Below are positions 1-4,901 of a stretch of DNA of 6,837 bases, piece after piece. Below the pieces are notes generated by a model, which saw nothing but the letters and a program-made list of their open reading frames with translations, searched no databases and was not told where the DNA came from. Origin of the DNA: Verrucomicrobia bacterium UBA3761 (GTDB taxonomy: Bacteria; Verrucomicrobiota; Kiritimatiellia; RFP12; UBA1067). Within the stretch, counting starts at the first letter, position 1. Each line of letters starts with the position of its first letter. The position numbers and the translations under genes are program-made. Location: the NCBI GenBank assembly GCA_002371135.1, contig DFGB01000002.1:1-6837 (forward strand). Reading direction: 5' to 3'.

Positions 1-49
1 CCGCTTTTGCTTTCCACGCGACATTTTATACTTTTTTTAATTTTCCCCC

Positions 50-79
50 TTGCGCCAACAGGGGTGATTATGATATAAT
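50..79 (+). promoter_or_regulatory. sigma70-type extended -10 promoter of the tRNA pair
   Basis: The -35 element is TTGCGC at 50-55 and the -10 element is a perfect TATAAT at 74-79, separated by 18 bp. A TG one base upstream of the -10 (71-72) makes it an extended -10 promoter. The predicted start near 86 leaves about 15 nt before the first tRNA, a usual length for an RNase P-processed leader. The elements are read directly; use of the promoter is inferred. Confidence 0.75.
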
Positions 80-100
80 ATGTCCCGTTTTCCGCGATAC

Positions 101-177
101 GCGCCCATAGCTCAACTGGATAGAGTATCAGACTACGAATCTGAGGGTTGCAGGTCCGACTCCTGCTGGGCGCGCCA
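101..177 (+). tRNA. tRNA-Arg (anticodon ACG)
   Basis: This is a complete 77-nt cloverleaf. The acceptor strands GCGCCCA (101-107) and TGGGCGC (167-173) pair perfectly, followed by discriminator G174 and an encoded CCA (175-177). The D-arm is GCTC/GAGT, the anticodon stem is TCAGA/TCTGA, and the loop CTACGAA carries ACG at 135-137. In bacteria A34 of tRNA-Arg(ACG) is normally deaminated to inosine, so this tRNA would read CGU, CGC and CGA. The T-stem GCAGG/CCTGC encloses TCCGACT, so position 55 is C rather than the near-universal T that becomes pseudouridine. The gene is the first of a tandem pair, 17 nt before the initiator tRNA and presumably co-transcribed with it. Confidence 0.96.
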
Positions 178-194
178 TTTGAAGCGGACCAGAT

Positions 195-271
<77 letters not shown>

Positions 272-309
272 ATTTCAAGATAGGGAAAATGCGGGAGGGT
301 CGTGCTTTG

Positions 310-327
310 GCGCGGCCGAAGCCGCGC
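310..327 (+). other. GC-rich stem-loop downstream of the tRNA pair
   Basis: GCGCGGC (310-316) and GCCGCGC (321-327) form a perfect 7-bp stem with a CGAA tetraloop. GGGT at 297-300 could pair with ACCC at 328-331 around a bulge. It lies 38 nt after the tRNA-fMet CCA. No T-run follows, so it is not a canonical intrinsic terminator. It may still stop or process the tRNA transcript, but that is inference. Confidence 0.4.
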
Positions 328-364
328 ACCCCTGACGCTAGGGCATCTCTTGCTTTCTACTTGC

Positions 365-378
365 GCGAAGCGCTTCGC
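365..378. promoter_or_regulatory. 14-bp perfect palindrome upstream of the ilvB promoter
   Basis: GCGAAGCGCTTCGC reads the same on both strands and ends two bases before the -35 element of the ilvB promoter. That is a plausible place for a dimeric transcription factor to bind. It could also be the stem of a weak terminator for upstream transcription, although no T-run follows. No known operator consensus is recognised. Confidence 0.3.
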
Positions 379-380
379 TC

Positions 381-410
381 TTGACCCGCGGGCGGGGTAA
401 ATGCTATAAT
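381..410 (+). promoter_or_regulatory. extended -10 promoter of ilvB
   Basis: The -35 element is TTGACC at 381-386 and the -10 element is a perfect TATAAT at 405-410. The spacer is 18 bp and TGC lies immediately before the -10 (402-404). The architecture matches the tRNA promoter upstream (18-bp spacer, TGN, TATAAT). Initiation should fall around 415-418, only two to five bases from the ilvB ATG at 420. Confidence 0.75.
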
Positions 411-419
411 ATACAATCT

Positions 420-2153
420 ATGAAGCGTAATACGGAAAGGACGGGCGCCGAGGCGCTCGTCGAATCGCTGGAGAAAGCCGGCGTCGAAGTGCTGTTTGGG
501 TATCCAGGCGGGGCTGTTTTGGATATTTTCAACGTTGTCACGGATGCGCACTTCCCGTTTGTTCTCGGGCGTCACGAGCAGGGGTCTGTGCACATGGCCG
601 ATGGATACGCGCGCTCCACCGGCAAGCCCGGCGTGTGCCTTGTGACGAGCGGTCCCGGCGCCGCGAACACCGTCACGGGTCTTGCCACGGCGAATATCGA
701 CGGAGTCCCGCTCATTGTCATCACGGGGCAGGTTTCGCTCGGCCTCATCGGCACCGACGCATTCCAAGAGGCGGATACGACCGGTATTACGCGCGCCGTC
801 TCCAAGCACAACTTCCTCGTGCGTTCCGCCGACGAGATTCCAGAGACTGTCGCGCAGGCATTCTACATCGCCACGCACGGCAAACCGGGCCCGGTCGTCA
901 TCGACATACCCAAGAACTGCCAGCAGGCGCTCACGAGCGTTCAATACCCCGAGCGCGTATCTCTGCGGGCGTATCACCCGGAGTCGGCGGCGACGCCCGC
1001 CGAGCTCAACCGCCTTGCAAAGTTGATAAACGAAGCCGAGCGGCCGGTCATCTACGCCGGCGGCGGGGTGATCGCATCCGGCGCGGCGAAGGATGTCGCG
1101 AATCTCGCGCACAAGGCCGGCATCCCCGTCGCGACGACACTCATGGGGCTTGGCAGCTTCGACGAGCACGACGAGCTTTCCCTGCGCCTTGCCGGCATGC
1201 ACGGCACCCCGGCGGCGAATTGGGCGCTGAACGAGGCGGACCTCATTATCGCGCTTGGCGTGCGCTTCTCGGACCGCGTCACGGGCAAGATTTCCAAGTA
1301 CGCCCCGCAGGCGAAAATCGTGCATGTCGATTGCGACCCGTCGTCGATCGGCAAGAACGTCGCCGTAGCGCTTGGAATCGTCGCCGACGTGAAGGATGTG
1401 CTCACGACGGTCGGCTCGCGCGTCAAGTCCGCCACTCATCCCGAGTGGATGGCGAAGATTGCGAAATGGAAACGCGAACGCCCGCTCGGCTGGAAGCCGA
1501 TGCACGAGGGCGTAATCATGCCGCAGGCGGTGATCGAGGCCGTCGACAAGGCGACGTCCGGACGCGCCGTCGTCGTCACCGACGTCGGCCAGCACCAGAT
1601 GTGGAGCGCGCAATACTTTCGCCACTCCATACCGCGCCATTTCCTCACTTCGGGCGGCATGGGGACGATGGGCTTCGGCATCCCGGCCGCGATCGGCGCG
1701 GCGATCGCCAAACCCGACCACAAGGTTGTCGCGATCTGCGGCGATGGCGGAGCGCAGATGACATTCGAGGAAGTCGTCGTCGCCGTCGAGCACAAGCTCC
1801 CGGTCACGTTCATCGTCGTGAACAACGGCTGCCTCGGGATGGTCCGCCAGTGGCAGGAGCTTTTCTACAAGAAGAACTACTCCGGCTCGATCTTGACCGT
1901 GCGCGACCGCCCCGCAAACGAGCACCTCGACCAGGACCTCGCCTGCGACTATCTCCCGGACTTCGTGAAACTCGCCCAGGCGCATGGAGCGGAGGCGTAT
2001 CGCGTAATCGATCCCGCGAAACTCGATTCGACCATCGCCAAGGCCGTCTCTTCGCCGAAGACTACGCTCGTAGAAGTCATCGTCGAGCCGCGCGCAAACG
2101 TCTACCCTATGATTCCCGCCGGCAAACCCGTGAGCGAGATGGTGTTCGATTGA
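420..2153 (+). CDS. ilvB: acetolactate synthase, large (catalytic) subunit
   Basis: This 577-residue cytoplasmic enzyme uses thiamine diphosphate to condense two pyruvates to 2-acetolactate, or pyruvate plus 2-oxobutyrate to acetohydroxybutyrate. It is the entry to valine, leucine and isoleucine synthesis. The N-terminal ThDP domain has FGYPGGAVLDIF (26-37) and the cofactor-activating Glu53 in RHEQ. The C-terminal domain has the ThDP/Mg motif GDG (441-443) through NN (468-469), followed by GCLGMVRQWQELFY. Trp478 aligns with the Trp targeted by herbicides in plant enzymes. The length fits the family, so the protein looks intact. ATG 420 is chosen because the protein then starts right at the conserved TGAEALVESLEKAGVEV region. 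The frame stays open to a TTG at 381, but that lies inside the -35 element. No Shine-Dalgarno precedes the ATG and the promoter is about 10 nt away, so translation is probably leaderless. The regulatory subunit gene follows after 144 bp. Confidence 0.97.
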   Translation: MKRNTERTGAEALVESLEKAGVEVLFGYPGGAVLDIFNVVTDAHFPFVLGRHEQGSVHMADGYARSTGKPGVCLVTSGPGAANTVTGLATANIDGVPLIVITGQVSLGLIGTDAFQEADTTGITRAVSKHNFLVRSADEIPETVAQAFYIATHGKPGPVVIDIPKNCQQALTSVQYPERVSLRAYHPESAATPAELNRLAKLINEAERPVIYAGGGVIASGAAKDVANLAHKAGIPVATTLMGLGSFDEHDELSLRLAGMHGTPAANWALNEADLIIALGVRFSDRVTGKISKYAPQAKIVHVDCDPSSIGKNVAVALGIVADVKDVLTTVGSRVKSATHPEWMAKIAKWKRERPLGWKPMHEGVIMPQAVIEAVDKATSGRAVVVTDVGQHQMWSAQYFRHSIPRHFLTSGGMGTMGFGIPAAIGAAIAKPDHKVVAICGDGGAQMTFEEVVVAVEHKLPVTFIVVNNGCLGMVRQWQELFYKKNYSGSILTVRDRPANEHLDQDLACDYLPDFVKLAQAHGAEAYRVIDPAKLDSTIAKAVSSPKTTLVEVIVEPRANVYPMIPAGKPVSEMVFD

Positions 2154-2172
2154 AGATAGTTGGCAGTCCCAA

Positions 2173-2225
2173 GTTCTGGATGGTCTAGAAGTTCTAGAAG
2201 GTCTAGAAGTCCCAGAGGTTCCAGA
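2173..2225. repeat. degenerate 8-10-bp tandem repeat (GTTCTAGAAG type)
   Basis: About six imperfect units of GTTCTAGAAG lie head to tail just after ilvB. The best copies are at 2183-2190, 2191-2200 and 2201-2208; the flanking units have CTGGA, CCCAGA or CCAGA in place of CTAGA. TTCTAGAA is itself palindromic, so the block could form small hairpins. It runs directly into the octamer array that follows. Function is unknown. Confidence 0.8.
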
Positions 2226-2289
2226 CCTTTCAACCTTTCAACCTTTCAACCTTTCAACTTTTCAACCTTTCAACTTTTCAACCTTTCAA
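2226..2289. repeat. octamer tandem array, 8 units of CCTTTCAA
   Basis: Eight contiguous 8-bp units fill 2226-2289. Six are CCTTTCAA and two (units 5 and 7, at 2258 and 2274) are CTTTTCAA. The array ends 8 bp before the ilvN ATG, so the transcript just upstream of that start is pyrimidine-rich and has no Shine-Dalgarno. Arrays of identical octamers can change copy number by slipped-strand mispairing. Here that would alter ilvB-ilvN spacing, not a reading frame. Confidence 0.93.
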
Positions 2290-2297
2290 CTGCTGTT

Positions 2298-2540
2298 ATG
2301 GAAGAGGTCTACAGATTGAATTGTTTTGTCGAGAACGTGCCTGGTGTGCTTGCGCGCATCGTCGGGCTCATTTCCGGGCGCGGCTACAACATCCAGACGC
2401 TGAACGTCGGCCCGACCGAAGACGGCTCCGTCTCCAGAATGAGGATCGACGTTCTCGGTACCGCGAAGGTGATCGAGCAGATAATGCTTCAGCTGCGCAA
2501 CCAGGTGAACGTCATCGAAGTCTCGGCCCGCAGGCGGTAG
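2298..2540 (+). CDS. ilvN: acetolactate synthase, small (regulatory) subunit, short form
   Basis: This 80-residue protein is one ACT domain (about residues 4-78), the subunit that activates the large subunit and mediates valine feedback inhibition. The valine-site residues known from E. coli IlvH appear conserved: Asn13 and Gly16 in VENVPGVLARIVGLISGRG, and Asn31-Ile32 in YNIQTLNV. It lacks the C-terminal domain of the roughly 160-residue IlvH type and is a little shorter than the E. coli small forms (IlvM 87, IlvN 96 residues). No remnant of that domain follows, because the next gene starts 25 bp later. ATG 2298 is chosen because the ACT fold begins at once. The frame is open back to 2160, but that stretch translates only the tandem repeats. 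No Shine-Dalgarno is visible; translation may rely on an unstructured leader or on ilvB traffic. It is probably co-transcribed with ilvB. Confidence 0.93.
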   Translation: MEEVYRLNCFVENVPGVLARIVGLISGRGYNIQTLNVGPTEDGSVSRMRIDVLGTAKVIEQIMLQLRNQVNVIEVSARRR

Positions 2541-2565
2541 CCGGGGGGAAACCAAGGAGAGCGAC

Positions 2566-3042
2566 ATGGCAGAGAAGAAGCGAGTGGCAGATCCACGCCC
2601 GACGTGGGACGAGTATTTCATGGGGCTGGCCGAAGTCGTGGCCAAGCGCTCCAACTGCACGCGCCGCCATGTGGGCGCGGTGGTGATGAAGGACAATCAC
2701 ATTCTCGCCACCGGCTACAACGGAACCCCGCGCGGCGTCCGCAATTGCTTCGAAGGCGGGTGCCCGCGCTGCGCCGGCAAGTCCAAGAGCGGCACGCACC
2801 TTGAAGAGTGCCTCTGCACGCATGCCGAACAGAACGCCATCTGCCAGGCCGCCCTCTACGGGCACGCGCTCGAAGGCGGCACGATCTATGTGACCATTTC
2901 GCCATGTCTCACTTGCGCGAAACTGCTTGTGAACGCCGGCATCCGCGAAGTCGTCTACGGCGGTGACTACGCGTTCCTCGATGTCGTAGGCGCGATGTTC
3001 GACGAGGCGGGCGTGAAATACAGGAAGTTCGAAACAGCCTAG
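2566..3042 (+). CDS. dCMP deaminase family protein (ComEB-like)
   Basis: This 158-residue zinc-dependent deaminase most likely converts dCMP to dUMP, the precursor for thymidylate synthesis, in the cytoplasm. The catalytic signature is complete: His86-Ala-Glu88 in THAEQNAI supplies a zinc ligand and the proton shuttle, and Cys114/Cys117 in SPCLTC supply the other ligands. The N-terminal WDEYFMGLAEVVAKRS and GYNGTPRG segments are typical of dCMP deaminases rather than tRNA-adenosine or cytidine deaminases. An insert at 61-84 is cysteine-rich (Cys61, 66, 69, 82, 84), as in many bacterial and phage relatives, and may hold a second metal. A Shine-Dalgarno AAGGAG at 2554-2559, 6 nt upstream, fixes the start. 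It begins 25 bp after ilvN and ends 31 bp before tpiA, which suggests an operon, although the neighbours share no pathway. Activity on dCMP is inferred from the family. Confidence 0.92.
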   Translation: MAEKKRVADPRPTWDEYFMGLAEVVAKRSNCTRRHVGAVVMKDNHILATGYNGTPRGVRNCFEGGCPRCAGKSKSGTHLEECLCTHAEQNAICQAALYGHALEGGTIYVTISPCLTCAKLLVNAGIREVVYGGDYAFLDVVGAMFDEAGVKYRKFETA

Positions 3043-3073
3043 AGAATTTCATCAAGAACAAAAAAGGAACACA

Positions 3074-3829
3074 ATGAGAAAGAAAATCATCGCAGGAAAC
3101 TGGAAGATGAACATCAAGCCTTCGGAGACGGCGGCGCTCGTCAAGGGCGTAGTCGAGGCGACGAAGGATTTCACGAATGTTGAAGTAGTGTGCTGCACGC
3201 CGGCGATCGACGTTCCCGCCGCCGTGGCCGCCGCCGCTGGTACTCATGTCGGCATCGGCGCCGAGAACTGCCACTGGAAGGAGTCCGGCGCGTTCACCGG
3301 CGAAATCTCGACCGGCATGCTCCTCGACGCCGGTGCGAAGTATGTCATCATCGGCCACTCCGAACGCAGGCAGTATTTCGGCGAGACCGACGAGACGGTG
3401 AACCTCCGCGCCCGCGCCGCCATCGCAGCCGGCCTCGTCGCGATCGTCTGCGTCGGCGAGACGCTTGAAGAGCGCAACGCCGGCAAGCTCGTCGAAGTCA
3501 TCGAGCGCCAGATGAACGTCGGCCTCAAGGACGTCACCGCCGCCGACTGCGAGCGCCTCGTGATTGCCTACGAACCTGTCTGGGCGATCGGGACGGGCGT
3601 CACCGCAACGCCGGACCAGGCTCAGGAAGTCCATGCTCTCATCCGCGCCACCCTCGCAAAACTCGTCGGCGCCGAAACGGCCGAGAAGGTCCGCATTCAG
3701 TACGGCGGCTCGATGAAGCCGGGCAACGCTGCCGAGCTCCTTGCCAAGAAGGATATCGACGGCGGCCTCATCGGCGGCGCCGCTCTCAAGGCCGCCGACT
3801 TCGCAGGCATCGTCGCCGCGGCAAACTGA
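3074..3829 (+). CDS. tpiA: triosephosphate isomerase
   Basis: This 251-residue TIM-barrel enzyme interconverts dihydroxyacetone phosphate and glyceraldehyde 3-phosphate in glycolysis and gluconeogenesis. All active-site elements are present: Asn9 and Lys11 in AGNWKMN, His95 in IIGHSERR, Glu167 in AYEPVWAIGTG (the base, followed by mobile loop 6 at 168-175), and the phosphate-binding segments QYGGSMKPGN (209-218) and GGLIGGAAL (230-238). Length is standard and there is no sign of damage. AAGGA at 3064-3068, 5 nt before the ATG, fixes the start. It is the last gene of the tight run that begins with ilvB. No promoter is evident in the 31-bp gap, so it is probably read through from upstream. Repeat element A begins 3 bp after its stop. 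Confidence 0.98.
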   Translation: MRKKIIAGNWKMNIKPSETAALVKGVVEATKDFTNVEVVCCTPAIDVPAAVAAAAGTHVGIGAENCHWKESGAFTGEISTGMLLDAGAKYVIIGHSERRQYFGETDETVNLRARAAIAAGLVAIVCVGETLEERNAGKLVEVIERQMNVGLKDVTAADCERLVIAYEPVWAIGTGVTATPDQAQEVHALIRATLAKLVGAETAEKVRIQYGGSMKPGNAAELLAKKDIDGGLIGGAALKAADFAGIVAAAN

Positions 3830-3832
3830 GTG

Positions 3833-4056
3833 TTTTTCGATTTTTCGATTGTTTCAAGCATTCCATTTTAACACAGAGACACAGAGACACAGAGGAGCAC
3901 AGAGAATTTTTCGATTTTTCGATTGATTCAAGCCTCTGTGAATCTCTGTGTCTCTGTCTCTGTGCCTCTGTGTTAAAAACGAGAGGCTTGAAACAATAGA
4001 AACAATCGAAACAATCGAAACAATCGAAAAATCGAAAAATCGCAAAATCGAAAATT
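3833..4056. repeat. compound inverted-repeat element, copy A
   Basis: This spacer is almost entirely repeat. TTTTTCGATTTTTCG (3833-3847) is matched by its reverse complement at 4025-4039. ATTGTTTCAAGC (3848-3859) matches GCTTGAAACAAT (3986-3997). TTTTAACACAGAG (3866-3878) matches CTCTGTGTTAAAA (3966-3978). Inside, four CACAGAG motifs (from 3872, 3880, 3888, 3898) face four CTCTGTG motifs (from 3934, 3944, 3958, 3966) and one variant. The centre at 3906-3922 repeats the TTTTTCGA motif. The right arm also has a short AAACAATCG tandem at about 4001-4026. As RNA or single-stranded DNA it could fold into a long imperfect hairpin. A second copy lies at 4684-4881. Function is unknown. Confidence 0.9.
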
Positions 4057-4063
4057 CATCCTC

Positions 4064-4684
4064 ATGCGTTGCAGATTACATAGCGTGCTGCCGGCGGCGT
4101 TGATACTGCTTGCATTCGCCGGCGGGTGTTTTCGCGAGCCGGAACCGGCCTACAAGACTGTTCCTGAGGGCGCTCGCGTATATTTGCAAGACCGCGCCCT
4201 GAAGGATCTTTCCGCGGTCCAGGATTCGTTTGCCCTGGGCGGCGAGATCGATTACGTCAATCTCGACCGAAACGAGCTTGAGGCCTTTCCCGCCGAACTC
4301 GCATCCCTCACGGGGCTCAAGTGGCTGCGCCTCAATTCCAATCGTCTTTCCTCGCTGCCGGACCTCTCCAGCCTTGTAAACCTGCGCAGGATATATCTGC
4401 GCGGCAACAACTTCACGGCAGTGCCGGAAACGCTCAAAGACCTTCCCGCGCTGACCGATATCGATCTTTCGGCGAACCCCGTCGCCGAAGTCCCCGATTG
4501 GCTCGCGCAGAAGAAGGGGCTTGAAAATCTCTCGTTTTCAGATACTCGCGTCAAGGCCCTGCCTGCCGACTTGACGGCTTGGAAGGATACGCTTCTTTCG
4601 CTTCAGCTGGGAGGGCTTTCCATATCCGCCGCCGAGATGGCGCGCATCCGCGCCGCCTTGCCGAAAACCGCTGTGGCGTTTTGA
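4064..4684 (+). CDS. leucine-rich-repeat lipoprotein
   Basis: This predicted 206-residue exported lipoprotein probably acts in protein-protein contacts at the cell envelope; the partner cannot be told. Residues 1-21 form a signal peptide with a basic start (MRCRLH), a hydrophobic core (VLPAALILLAFA) and a lipobox-like AGGC ending at Cys22, the likely lipidated residue. Ala at -3 is tolerated but less common than Leu. After a linker, about five leucine-rich repeats of 22-24 residues cover roughly 62-184, each starting like IDYVNLDRNELEAFP, LKWLRLNSNRLSSLP, LRRIYLRGNNFTAVP or LTDIDLSANPVAEVP. The tail EMARIRAALPKTAVAF resembles the natural end of such proteins. There is no Shine-Dalgarno before ATG 4064, which follows element A directly. 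The TGA stop overlaps the first GATTTTTC unit of element B. No promoter is seen. It is bracketed by two direct copies of the repeat element. Confidence 0.85.
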   Translation: MRCRLHSVLPAALILLAFAGGCFREPEPAYKTVPEGARVYLQDRALKDLSAVQDSFALGGEIDYVNLDRNELEAFPAELASLTGLKWLRLNSNRLSSLPDLSSLVNLRRIYLRGNNFTAVPETLKDLPALTDIDLSANPVAEVPDWLAQKKGLENLSFSDTRVKALPADLTAWKDTLLSLQLGGLSISAAEMARIRAALPKTAVAF

Positions 4685-4881
4685 TTTTTCGATTTTTCGA
4701 TTTTCGATTTTCGATTTTTCGATTGTTTCAAGCATTCCATTTTAACACAGAGGCACAGAGTTACAGAGGAGCACAGAGAATTTTTCGATTTTTCGATTTT
4801 TTGATTGTTTTTAGCCTCTGTGAATCTCTGTGTCTCTCGGGCCTCTGTGTTAAAAACGAGAGGCTTGAAACAATCGAAAAA
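4684..4881. repeat. compound inverted-repeat element, copy B
   Basis: This is a second copy of the element at 3833-4056, in the same orientation. An AT-rich lead of GATTTTTC/GATTTTC units starts within the stop codon of the LRR gene. ATTGTTTCAAGC (4722-4733) is matched by GCTTGAAACAAT (4863-4874), a 153-bp core against 150 bp in copy A. TTTTAACACAGAG (4740-4752) faces CTCTGTGTTAAAA (4843-4855). Shared internal landmarks include AGCATTCCATTTTAACACAG, GAGGAGCACAGAGAATTTTT and AGCCTCTGTGAATCTCTGTG. Copy B lacks some CACAGAG units, has TTACAGAG in one place, and lacks the long AAACAATCG tail. It ends about 20 bp before the MATE gene start. Confidence 0.9.
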
Positions 4882-4901
4882 TTCTCTCTTCTCTTCCCCC
4901 C

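Noticed and set aside
289..384. Possible leader peptide upstream of ilvB (ATG at 289)
   Set aside because: It is not rich in Ile, Val or Leu codons, has no well-spaced ribosome-binding site, and the ilvB promoter lies at its end, so it cannot work as an attenuator leader for that promoter.
357..1985. Long - strand open frame (542 codons) opposite ilvB
   Set aside because: It is a shadow of the GC-rich ilvB codons. Its translation is rich in Arg, Asp and Ala with no recognisable domain, and ilvB is unambiguous on the other strand.
635..2188. Long + strand frame of 517 codons overlapping ilvB
   Set aside because: It is an out-of-frame shadow: low-complexity, Arg-rich translation with no motif.
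2226..2289. CRISPR array
   Set aside because: The units are 8 bp and contiguous, with no spacers; the repeats at 3833-4056 and 4684-4881 likewise lack unique spacers.
2160..2297. N-terminal extension of IlvN from a TTG at 2160
   Set aside because: The frame is open, but the added 46 residues only translate the tandem repeats (FNLSTFQ-type periodic peptide). The ACT domain starts right at ATG 2298.
3854..4045. Small frames inside the repeat elements giving TQRHRDTE-like peptides, also around 4579-4971
   Set aside because: They are direct translations of the CACAGAG/CTCTGTG repeats, occur in both orientations, and have no independent coding signal.
3830..4063. Intrinsic terminators of tpiA and the LRR gene within the repeat elements
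   Set aside because: The long inverted repeats are not compact GC stems followed by a T-run. They may affect transcription, but no canonical terminator could be supported.
3866..4855. Integron attC-like sites flanking the LRR gene (TTTTAAC at the left and GTTAAAA at the right of each element)
   Set aside because: The boxes resemble RYYYAAC/GTTRRRY, but the outermost base is wrong on both sides in both copies. Inner L boxes are not seen, the interior is short-period repeat, and no integrase is present.
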